DNA of 64,000 nucleotides from contig NZ_JAJUHW010000011.1 in assembly GCF_029265695.1 (NCBI RefSeq), positions 1 to 64,000 on the forward strand, read 5' to 3'. How positions within the stretch are numbered: position 1 is the stretch's first letter; every line of letters starts with the position of its first letter. Source of the DNA: Gracilinema caldarium. GTDB lineage: Bacteria; Spirochaetota; Spirochaetia; Treponematales; Breznakiellaceae. Positions 9,234-17,547 of the stretch are shown piece after piece. The notes below the pieces were generated by a model, which was not told the origin of the DNA, did not search any database, and saw only the letters and a list, made by a program, of their open reading frames with translations. A program made the translations under genes and the position numbers.

Positions 9234-10837
9234 CTATTCCGCTCTGCCGCCTGAGATATAAGCTCATCAATATAGTAAAGGGCACCCTGATAGGAACCAC
9301 GAACAAAGGCCTGCCAAAAACGACGGCCTAAAATGGTCATGCCGGTCTGAGGCTGTGTTACTACAGGTAATTCAAGTCCGGTAATAGTTCTCAGCACCTG
9401 GAGACTTTCTTCGGGGCTCCGACCATGGTAATCTTTTAAAGAAGCCTGGAAAAGCTCCGGAAAAGCAAAGATGGAGATGGCCCCCTTCGCTACAGCATCT
9501 AGATCCGCATTGTTTGCGGGCATAGCAAAAAGTCTTTGGGCCAGGTCCGGGGAGAGCGGGTAAGCCGGAGGTGGAAATGACAGGACCGATGCTGGGCTTT
9601 CGGTAAATAAAAAGGCTTCGGTTTCCGCATGGGGACTTGCGAGGCGTATCCAGATCCGGCGGGCCGCATCTTCTGCGGCTTGTATGGCCGCATCACGGTC
9701 AGGCAGGGCGCTGATGACGTTGCCGCATTTAGTAACGTTATTTTCCGGGAACTGCACCCGGGACCCTTTGGAGATCCTCGAAAAGACATCTTTAATGCCC
9801 GGAATAGTTTTCGCTTCATCAATTCCATACAGTTCAGCCACCTGGCCGGGGATAGAAATAAATGCTCGTTCAGCGCTGGTCCAGGTGCGAATTGGTTCGA
9901 GGGGTCCCGGCGCTTCGCCGATGGCAACAGCGATAGCTGCTTTTGTGGGTTCCACCCCGGAAGCGTAAGGATAGGTCCAGCCTGACATATAGCCCCCGGA
10001 AAGGCGGGCCGCAATTTCGCCGATCATAGGACCCTGGGGAGTAAGCTTGACATCCCCCTTGGCAGCCCCGTTGGTAATGCCGAGGGCCCGGACTCCCGCC
10101 TTAAAGGTCTCAACCAGCACTGCGGCCTCTTGCTCCGGAAGCGCAGTCGGCATGGTGTGACCCATTTCTATAAAATAGGGTGGAAAGAAAATATGCCGGT
10201 CAGCCAGGCCGCAGATGCTTATATTCCCTTGATACACAATCGCATCGACAGAAAATTCCGGGCCCTCCATGTATTCTTCCACAATTGCCCGGCCGGACCG
10301 GGAAAAGTTAAGCGCGTCCTGCAGGGCTGCCCGCAGGTCTTCTGCCGAATCGGCCCGCCTGCAGCCCCGGGCGCCCATGTTGTCTACCGGTTTTACGACC
10401 ACGGGAAAAGAAAAGGGCAGCGCCGGAAGGCTCCCTGCGGTAAATTGGGATTGATGAACGATAACAAATTCGGGGGATGGAACCCCCGCTTCTTTGAAGC
10501 GCCGCCGCATCCGTTCTTTATCTGAGGCGTCTAAAGCAGCTTCGTAGGGAATGCCCGGAAGCCCGAGCCGTTCTGCAACCCAGGCGACGGAGGCAGAAAA
10601 ATCGGTTCCAGCCGTTATAATCCCTGAGAGACCGCCATCCATTTTAAGGGACCGGGCAAAGGTTTCCAGTGCTTCCTTGTCTTTGAGGTCGATTTTTTCG
10701 AACCGGTCCGCCAAACCGACACAAGCAGCATTGGGATCCGCATCGACCACTATGGCCTCAAGGCCTCGTTCTTTTGCAAAGTTAATGGCCGGTTTCTGCA
10801 TGATACCGGCGCCTAAGATCAATATCCTTTGTTTCAT
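9230..10837 (-). CDS. ATP-grasp domain protein (carbamoyl-phosphate synthase/PurK-like ligase)
   Basis: ILILGAGIMQKPAINFAKERGLEAIVVDADP; FPVVVKPVDNMGARG; GEIAARLSGGYMSGW. Confidence 0.8.
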   Translation of the reverse strand: MKQRILILGAGIMQKPAINFAKERGLEAIVVDADPNAACVGLADRFEKIDLKDKEALETFARSLKMDGGLSGIITAGTDFSASVAWVAERLGLPGIPYEAALDASDKERMRRRFKEAGVPSPEFVIVHQSQFTAGSLPALPFSFPVVVKPVDNMGARGCRRADSAEDLRAALQDALNFSRSGRAIVEEYMEGPEFSVDAIVYQGNISICGLADRHIFFPPYFIEMGHTMPTALPEQEAAVLVETFKAGVRALGITNGAAKGDVKLTPQGPMIGEIAARLSGGYMSGWTYPYASGVEPTKAAIAVAIGEAPGPLEPIRTWTSAERAFISIPGQVAELYGIDEAKTIPGIKDVFSRISKGSRVQFPENNVTKCGNVISALPDRDAAIQAAEDAARRIWIRLASPHAETEAFLFTESPASVLSFPPPAYPLSPDLAQRLFAMPANNADLDAVAKGAISIFAFPELFQASLKDYHGRSPEESLQVLRTITGLELPVVTQPQTGMTILGRRFWQAFVRGSYQGALYYIDELISQAAERNR

Positions 10838-10848
10838 TATCTTATTCC

Positions 10849-12819
10849 CTATTCTTTTATGGCGTAGGCTTCAAAGGTATCACCCAAAGAAAATATTTGA
10901 CTGATCCTATACAGCATCCTATATATGACTGTTTTTTTCGACTTTGCAAAGGGTCCTAAAAGGGGAAACCGTTCCGGATGGTGCCCCGTATTGACCGTTT
11001 TTACCAGTCGAAAGCCAAAACGCTTCAAGATCGGGCCGCTTTTCGCGGGGCTCCAGATGGTCCAATGATCAGGAGGACTGTGTTCCAAAAAGGAGTGGGG
11101 TCGGGCCCGACCCGAAATGCCAGAACCAGAAGGGGTAGAAAAGGCAAGGATTCCCCCTTTTTTAAGGAGGGCGGCGGCCCCTTTCAGGGCGGTACCTAGG
11201 TCCTGAAAGTGTTCAATCACATACCAAAGCGTAACCACATCCATAGCTTGGCCGCCGGTCAGGGGGCTCAGGTCCGTTTCGGGGAAAAGGCCCTGGAGTA
11301 CCGGTACTCCCACATGGTCCTGAACATAGCGAACCGCATCGGATGAGGGGTCGAGGCCCCGGACAGACCACCCCAGGTCGCGGCCGGCGGCCAGAAAGGG
11401 GCCATAGGCACAGCCGATATCAAGGAGTCTGACCGGATCCTCTAGGGTCTTGGTATGAGGCAAGAGGCTTTGAATCCTTTCGAGCCGGGCCTGGGCCATA
11501 CGAACCAGGTTGGGAAAGTCTTCGATATAAGTTTTGCCATACTGTTTCTTGTAGTCTTCCAGAAAATAGGCTCCGTCATAGGTAATGGGAGGTTCGTTGG
11601 GGCGGCTCATATAGGTGATGCCGCAGGTCCTGCAGCGGAAATAGGTTCGTTCAGGTAAGCGGGCAAGGACTTTTCTGTGCCGGGGCTGCCTGTCGTAGCA
11701 GAGGGGACAACGGCTGTGGCCGGGAAAGGTCCAGCGGCTCAAGGTGGCAGCCAGGGCCATGGGTTCCTTCTGGGGAGGAATATGGCGCTGGGCTGCTTTG
11801 CAGCTCATTTCTAGGATGCTTTGATATTGAGATTTTTTGACCAGGAGCCGCCCTGCCCTTGCGGCGGCCCGGCGGCCATACCCAAAGGAATAAAGCCCTG
11901 CCGAAAGACTTAATACTTCGTGGTACCCCGTCGGAGAAACTAGGGCGACCGGGAGCCGGGCCGCCAGGGCTTCGAAGGCGGTAAGGCCGAAATGGGTAAT
12001 AAGAAGGTCATAGCGGCAGAGGGTTTCGGCAAGCCCTGAGGGGCTCTCCAGGATCTGTACACCCTGACGAGCTAGGGCGGTTCGCTCTTCCTGGGAAATA
12101 AGGCGGTTTTTTGGGCCAATCACTAGGGTAATCCAGTTTGCAGGGACAAAGTCCATTAGCCCCTGAACTACAGGGATGCTTAAGCATCGTTCGTCTTCAG
12201 CACCGAAACTGACCAAAATGCGAATTGTCCTGGGGGCCCCTGGGCCTTCGCCCTTTCTGTTTTGGCACCATAAGAAGGCTTTCTGAAAGTCTGCTTCTGC
12301 GGGGAAATCCTCCCGCAGCTTTTCTGGAAGGGTAAGAAACGCTGTCTGAGCAAGATTAGCCCTGTCCTGTGAACCCGCGGCGCGGCAGAGGCTCCGAAAG
12401 GGGAACAGGCGGGAACACAGGGGGGCGCAAAGACTTAAAAGCCGCACCACAAGAGAAAATCGCTTTGGCCCCGGCAGTATGTCAATGAGGTAGTCAAAGC
12501 GGTTGCGGCAGGAACCGCCTTCATCGATACCGACTAAGGGGGCCCGGCTCGCCCATTGGCGAAAAAGCTTGCCATCGGTTCTGAATCCGTCTATGACAAT
12601 AAAGCGCCAGGAGGGTACTGCAAGGGCTTCCGTGTCGTTCATATGCGGAATGGTCTCATCCACAGATTCCGGCTTGTGGTTGTAAAGGTAGACTTCTACC
12701 CCGCGGGCTGCAAAATCCTGAACGAGTCTGCGGCACCGAGCTATATGGCCGCCGCCAGATCCAGGGCGGCTGTTTGGAATAACGAGTATCGGTGCGGGTT
12801 TTTCGCTTCCGTTCATCAA
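10849..12819 (-). CDS. Fusion: PseG/SpsG-like glycosyltransferase-fold domain plus SAM-dependent methyltransferase with a CxxC...CxxC zinc-ribbon-like linker
   Basis: N-term RPGSGGGHIARCRRLVQDFAARG; CPLCYD...FRCRTCGITY; VRLLDIGCAYGPFLAAGRDLGW. Confidence 0.7.
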   Translation of the reverse strand: MMNGSEKPAPILVIPNSRPGSGGGHIARCRRLVQDFAARGVEVYLYNHKPESVDETIPHMNDTEALAVPSWRFIVIDGFRTDGKLFRQWASRAPLVGIDEGGSCRNRFDYLIDILPGPKRFSLVVRLLSLCAPLCSRLFPFRSLCRAAGSQDRANLAQTAFLTLPEKLREDFPAEADFQKAFLWCQNRKGEGPGAPRTIRILVSFGAEDERCLSIPVVQGLMDFVPANWITLVIGPKNRLISQEERTALARQGVQILESPSGLAETLCRYDLLITHFGLTAFEALAARLPVALVSPTGYHEVLSLSAGLYSFGYGRRAAARAGRLLVKKSQYQSILEMSCKAAQRHIPPQKEPMALAATLSRWTFPGHSRCPLCYDRQPRHRKVLARLPERTYFRCRTCGITYMSRPNEPPITYDGAYFLEDYKKQYGKTYIEDFPNLVRMAQARLERIQSLLPHTKTLEDPVRLLDIGCAYGPFLAAGRDLGWSVRGLDPSSDAVRYVQDHVGVPVLQGLFPETDLSPLTGGQAMDVVTLWYVIEHFQDLGTALKGAAALLKKGGILAFSTPSGSGISGRARPHSFLEHSPPDHWTIWSPAKSGPILKRFGFRLVKTVNTGHHPERFPLLGPFAKSKKTVIYRMLYRISQIFSLGDTFEAYAIKE

Positions 12820-13520
12820 CCCACCTCTTTATTATGATAGGCTTTTAAAATGGTCTCCCCTCGGTACCGCAGCGGAATATCATTTTTATTTTCTGCTGCA
12901 AGAGCGGTGATTGCGGGGTACAGCCTTTGTGCTCGCTCATAATCCTCATAGGTATCCACGGTGAGACGCACCTGGGGCTCCCGCCACTTGAGAGGACAGA
13001 GGGGGCGGTGCAAATAAAAAATGTTCGGATTATTATACAAGTAGGGACAGACATGTTCCCGGTCATAGGAGGAAGAGCTTTCCCGGTCCGCACGAAACAG
13101 AGCTTCGGCTTTGATGATTTCCACGCCGCTTCCATAGGGCATGCTGGTCAGGGTGCCGTAATCGGCTTCCAAGGCTATGCTTTCCTGGGCGCTCATCCAG
13201 GCAGCGTCGGTAAATACAAAGGGGTTGTCCGCGGTGGCCCGTATACAGTAGTCGAGTGCAAAGGCTTTGCATGCCAGCACAAAACGGCGAAGCACATCAT
13301 CTTTAGGACCTGCTATGATATCAAAGCCTGCGACTTCTGCGATGGGCTTAAAAGCCTCATATGAATCCTCCGGGCAGGCGAGTATATGATGCTGTACCGG
13401 GATGAATGACAGGGCTTCCAAAACCCGAAACAACAGGGGCTCCCCATGCAGAGGCAGGAGCGCCTTGCGGGGAAGCCTGCTTGAATCAAGCCGGGCCTGA
13501 ACGATGACGCCGAAGTTCAT
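12816..13520 (-). CDS. Cytidylyltransferase family protein (SpsF/NeuA-like)
   Basis: VIVQARLDSSRLPRKALLPLHGEPLLFRVLEAL; RATADNPF; YDREHVCPYLY. Confidence 0.8.
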   Translation of the reverse strand: MNFGVIVQARLDSSRLPRKALLPLHGEPLLFRVLEALSFIPVQHHILACPEDSYEAFKPIAEVAGFDIIAGPKDDVLRRFVLACKAFALDYCIRATADNPFVFTDAAWMSAQESIALEADYGTLTSMPYGSGVEIIKAEALFRADRESSSSYDREHVCPYLYNNPNIFYLHRPLCPLKWREPQVRLTVDTYEDYERAQRLYPAITALAAENKNDIPLRYRGETILKAYHNKEVG

Positions 13521-14470
13521 TCAGCATCCTCCCATAGTTCGGTAAGCTGCCGGGCATCCAGGCGGAACCGATATTTGTAAAGCGCTACCCATGCGCGGAC
13601 ATCGCGGAAGTTTTTCCAGGCCGTTTTCCAGCCCTCGCCTGATTTTAAAAAATAATGGAAAAAGCGCCGCCAGGGCAAATGAGCCGTATCGCCCCGGAAT
13701 ACGGGGGCAATGTTTTTAAGGTAAAAACGGCGGTAATCGGGATGTATGGAGGTATCTTGAGGAGCCAGATTGCCATCGTAGAGCACCTTGACAAGCTGGG
13801 AAGATGCAATTTTTTCCCCCCACAGGTGGGCCCGGAATCCAAAATCCATAAGCTGCCAGTAGGGGCTTTTAAGGGTAGCATCATAACCGGTGAGCTTGAT
13901 GAATTTTTCTGTGCGGTAAATACCCACTCCATCAAAGGGATATAACGAAAGGGAACCTTCTTTAACGGGTACGAAGGGGATTGTTTTTATGCTGCCCCGA
14001 TACAGGGCGGGGACTATGAGGGTCGGCAGGGCCTCAAAATGGCTGTTCTGCACTACCGGCACGGTGCACAAAATATCGTTTTGCAGAAGCCGGTCCGCAA
14101 TCCTCCCTGCCCCGCCGCTTTGAACAAAACGGACATCGTTCCAAAGCACAAAAAAAAGGGGAGTTCTTACCTCCATGGCGGCAATGTTGATCTGTTCTCC
14201 CGGCGAAGAACTTTCCCGGAGCAGCAAAAACTGCGCAAAGGGATAACGCTGGGAAAGTTCCTCCATATCGTATGATTCTTTTCCTGTTTCTACGGAGATG
14301 ACAAAATCAAAACCTGCCTTCTCCAGGTCCTGAAACAGGCTCCTGCGCAGATAACGGCCGCCGCGGCTCAGGAGCACCGCCGTAATACCCGTAGTTCCTG
14401 CCCGTTCCCCTCTGCCGATAACCGTATAAGAAGGCACGTCCTGGTTAAAAGTTGAAGGTATAGTACTCAT
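13517..14470 (-). CDS. Hypothetical protein, possible family 2 glycosyltransferase fold (start at MSTIPSTF proposed)
   Basis: 4-nt overlap with downstream gene; VLLSRGGRYLRRSLFQDLEKAGFDFVISV, FFVLWNDVRF. Confidence 0.45.
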   Translation of the reverse strand: MSTIPSTFNQDVPSYTVIGRGERAGTTGITAVLLSRGGRYLRRSLFQDLEKAGFDFVISVETGKESYDMEELSQRYPFAQFLLLRESSSPGEQINIAAMEVRTPLFFVLWNDVRFVQSGGAGRIADRLLQNDILCTVPVVQNSHFEALPTLIVPALYRGSIKTIPFVPVKEGSLSLYPFDGVGIYRTEKFIKLTGYDATLKSPYWQLMDFGFRAHLWGEKIASSQLVKVLYDGNLAPQDTSIHPDYRRFYLKNIAPVFRGDTAHLPWRRFFHYFLKSGEGWKTAWKNFRDVRAWVALYKYRFRLDARQLTELWEDAE

Positions 14471-16028
14471 CACAGTCCTTGCAAATACCAGTGTAATTTT
14501 TTTGAGCATGTTCCATATAGCTTATATGGGCTTTTTGCCACAGAGCATCCATTGTTTCGGTAAATATGTTCCCCAGCACATCAGTCCGGTGGATATCTTC
14601 CTTGCAGCGTGTTACCGTCCCGTCAAGGAGTATGACCATGTCCCGCAAAAGGTGCCAGCAGGGATGCCGTATGAGGGGTGAAATGTCGCCCGCCCGCTTC
14701 TGGGGGAGAAAACCAGAAAAATAATCATATTTCTGGATAATGACCTCCGCACCCCGGGCCTTCCAGTGGTGGTAAAACTGCTCTATATCATCCTCCGCAC
14801 CTTTTACACGGATAGCCTGGACATAGGTCGCCCACGGGAAATGCTGGAGCAGCAGATCGGCAAAACGGTTTGCCTCATCATATCCGGTGCCGCGGATTTC
14901 CCGGTACCGCTCAGGGCTTTTAGCGTCCAAGGACACTATCCAGCTTAAGGGTGGCAGGTTATTAGTCCCCCGCCGAAGAGGAGCCGAATTTCTTGCCGCC
15001 GCTGCAAAGCGCTCAATCTGGGATGCGGTCCAACCTATACCACTTGTTTCAACAATGAGTGCCAGTTCGGGCCTTTCCAGCACCGCCACGATTAGCTCGA
15101 CAGCCTGGGGATGCAGGGAGATTTCACCCCAAAGACTGAGATCGATGACCCCTTCGCCGGAAAATGCCACAATTTTGTCCAGTATGGATTTAAAGGCATC
15201 GAGGGACATGAAAGCATTAAGCGAAGGATCGCCGAACTGGGGATAGGGACAAAGGGTGCAGCGCTGAGGACAGGGCTGGGATACTTGAATTTGGAAAAAA
15301 GCAGGGAGGGTTCTTAAAAGTTCTGGATGGGCCTTAAGGAGCTCCGGCGCTTTATCTGCCCGATCAAGGCCTGCATCGATAAGCCGCTTAAGGAGAATGT
15401 GGTTACGTTTTGAATCTGCGGCTAAAGTAAGACGGTAGGACCTGAGGTCCACAGGGGAAATTTCCGTTTCAATATCAAAGGAATTGATATCCTTTTGGAG
15501 AACCTGGAACAGGGCATCCCGGCTCACCAGCCCAGTTTGAACGGGTTCACCCCTTTGAGATGTCTCCGTTGAGGCTTGAGCACCTATACTATTTTTATAT
15601 ATTGATAAAAGGATGGCTGCTGTGGAGGGGGCTAAAAGTTCCGGTGCAAAACCATAGGGCCAGCCGTCTGCAAAGGTATATTCGGAAGCCCAGCGCAGAT
15701 GCCGTTCCGCCATGGCTTGGGTCAAATCCGGATCCAGCAAGGGACAGTCCGCCCAGGCATAGTACAGGAGGTCCTGCCCCTGGGAAAGCTCTGCCAGGCT
15801 CTCTAAAAGGTTCAGCACCGTCCATTGCGGCTTTTTAATTATAATACAGCCACCGGGCAAGAGAGATTCATCAATTGTATCCAGAAGAAAGAGATAAACA
15901 TCCGAAACATGGGGGAATGAGCGGGCCCGTTCCACCGCCAGTGCGAGGGCTGATTTACCTTGAGTGAGGTTTTCGAGTGCGTAGGGGGACAAAGATTGTC
16001 CGCCGAATAAAACAACTGGGGCTTTCAT
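14445..16028 (-). CDS. Spiro-SPASM-type radical SAM protein (start at MKAPVVLFGG proposed)
   Basis: Radical SAM CPQRCTLCPYPQFG; C-terminal SPASM cysteines CWHLLRDMVILLDGTVTRCKED...CKDCDEYY; N-term nucleotidyltransferase-like region. Confidence 0.8.
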   Translation of the reverse strand: MKAPVVLFGGQSLSPYALENLTQGKSALALAVERARSFPHVSDVYLFLLDTIDESLLPGGCIIIKKPQWTVLNLLESLAELSQGQDLLYYAWADCPLLDPDLTQAMAERHLRWASEYTFADGWPYGFAPELLAPSTAAILLSIYKNSIGAQASTETSQRGEPVQTGLVSRDALFQVLQKDINSFDIETEISPVDLRSYRLTLAADSKRNHILLKRLIDAGLDRADKAPELLKAHPELLRTLPAFFQIQVSQPCPQRCTLCPYPQFGDPSLNAFMSLDAFKSILDKIVAFSGEGVIDLSLWGEISLHPQAVELIVAVLERPELALIVETSGIGWTASQIERFAAAARNSAPLRRGTNNLPPLSWIVSLDAKSPERYREIRGTGYDEANRFADLLLQHFPWATYVQAIRVKGAEDDIEQFYHHWKARGAEVIIQKYDYFSGFLPQKRAGDISPLIRHPCWHLLRDMVILLDGTVTRCKEDIHRTDVLGNIFTETMDALWQKAHISYMEHAQKNYTGICKDCDEYYTFNF

Positions 16029-16056
16029 ATCCCTTACTGTATCGGCATTCCGCCGA

Positions 16057-16085
16057 TTGTCCAATAGGCTTCCCTCGCGTATACT
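16057..16085 (+). promoter_or_regulatory. Sigma-70 type promoter of xseA
   Basis: TTGTCC-N17-TATACT ending 7 nt before the ATG at 16093. Confidence 0.65.
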
Positions 16086-16092
16086 GAAAAAC

Positions 16093-17316
16093 ATGCAGCA
16101 AGAAGGCTCCTTGAGCGTTTCACAAATCACGGAATTGATAAAAACCTGCCTGGAGACTAGCTTTTCAGAGGTCACGGTGGAAGGAGAAATTTCCAATTAC
16201 CGGCCCTCCAGCACGGGGCACCTGTATTTTACCCTTAAGGATGCAAATGCGGCCCTGCAGGCGGTCATGTTTAAAAACAGGCTGAAATATCTCGGCTTTA
16301 CGCCCCGGGACGGACAGCGGGTGAAAGCCCGGGGGAGCATTTCTGTGTACCCCCAGCGGGGAACCTATCAGCTTGTCTGCGAATTTCTTGAGGAAGCGGG
16401 AACGGGCGATATACTAGCCATGCTGGAAGAGCGGAAACGGCGGCTTGCCGCGGAGGGCCTTTTTGATACGGAGCGCAAGCGGCCCATTCCCCGTTTTCCC
16501 GAAACGGTTGGCATCGTTAGTTCCCCCACCGGAGCGGCAGTCCAGGATATTTTAAACATACTAAGGAGGCGGGCAGCGGGCATCCGTGTTATTGTGCTGC
16601 CCTGTCCCGTTCAAGGGGCTGAAGCAGCGCCCCTTATTGCCCGCAGGATTGAACAGGCCAATCAGTGGCAGCTTGCGGATGTGCTTATCGTAGGGAGGGG
16701 CGGCGGATCCCTTGAGGACCTGCTCCCCTTTTCCGAGGAGATGGTAGTCCGTGCCATCGCCAATTCTGCGATTCCGGTCATTAGTGCCGTAGGACACGAG
16801 ATAGACTGGGCCCTTTCTGACTTCGCGGCGGACCTCCGGGCCCCAACCCCCTCGGCGGCGGCGGAACTGGTCAGCGCAAATTGGCAGGAAACCCTGGAGA
16901 CGGTGCGGAGTTACCAGAAACTCCTCTCCGAATCCATACGGAGTCGCCTCGACCGGGCCCATCTCCTCCTAAAACCCTTTGCACCCGAGCACCTGGAGCT
17001 TCGTTTTAGAGCTATTTTACAGCCCCGGCTTGTCCGTTTCGATGATGCCAAGGAAACGCTGCTCCTTGCTATGAAGGACCGTCTCGCAGAGACAAAACGG
17101 CGGCTCGAACTGGCGACTAACACACTAGAGGGAGCAAGTCCCCTGGCCATCCTTGAACGGGGCTATGCGGTTGTGTTGGATGAACAAAGCGGCAAGATAA
17201 TCCGCCGGGCGAGCGATTTAGAGCCGGGCCAGCTTTTACAGATACGGCCTATGGAAGGCCGCTTTACTGCCAGAACAGAAACTATACTTGAACAAGGGGA
17301 AAGTCATGGCAACTAA
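16093..17316 (+). CDS. xseA: Exodeoxyribonuclease VII large subunit
   Basis: VEGEISNYRPSSTGHLYFTLKD; VGRGGGSLEDLLPFSEE; SAVGHEIDW. Confidence 0.95.
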   Translation: MQQEGSLSVSQITELIKTCLETSFSEVTVEGEISNYRPSSTGHLYFTLKDANAALQAVMFKNRLKYLGFTPRDGQRVKARGSISVYPQRGTYQLVCEFLEEAGTGDILAMLEERKRRLAAEGLFDTERKRPIPRFPETVGIVSSPTGAAVQDILNILRRRAAGIRVIVLPCPVQGAEAAPLIARRIEQANQWQLADVLIVGRGGGSLEDLLPFSEEMVVRAIANSAIPVISAVGHEIDWALSDFAADLRAPTPSAAAELVSANWQETLETVRSYQKLLSESIRSRLDRAHLLLKPFAPEHLELRFRAILQPRLVRFDDAKETLLLAMKDRLAETKRRLELATNTLEGASPLAILERGYAVVLDEQSGKIIRRASDLEPGQLLQIRPMEGRFTARTETILEQGESHGN

Positions 17317-17545
17317 AAATTTTGAAGAACGGCTTGAACGGCTTGAAGCCCTGGGCGAAAAGATCCGCCGCACCGACATTCCGCTGGATGACGCCCTGGC
17401 AGCCTTTGAAGAGGGAATTAAACTGGCGCGGACTTTGGAAAAGGATCTATCAAAAATCGAAAGTCGTATTGAGCTTCTCATGAACTCAAGCGAAGCCAAA
17501 GAGGACGAAAAACCCGAACTGGACCTTTTTAACACTCAGGAGTAA
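17288..17545 (+). CDS. xseB: Exodeoxyribonuclease VII small subunit
   Basis: FEERLERLEALGEKIRRTDIPLDDALAAFEEGIKLAR; overlaps xseA. Confidence 0.9.
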   Translation: MNKGKVMATKNFEERLERLEALGEKIRRTDIPLDDALAAFEEGIKLARTLEKDLSKIESRIELLMNSSEAKEDEKPELDLFNTQE

Positions 17546-17547
17546 CT

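Noticed and set aside
14470-14509. Upstream ORF extension MLKKITLVFARTV of the GT-like gene
   Set aside because: It lies inside the spiro-SPASM 3' end; the start at MSTIPSTF is more compatible with operon spacing.
16028-16196. Divergent N-terminal extension of the spiro-SPASM ORF over xseA
   Set aside because: The extension is the complement of xseA coding sequence; homology-like sequence starts at MKAPVVLFGG.
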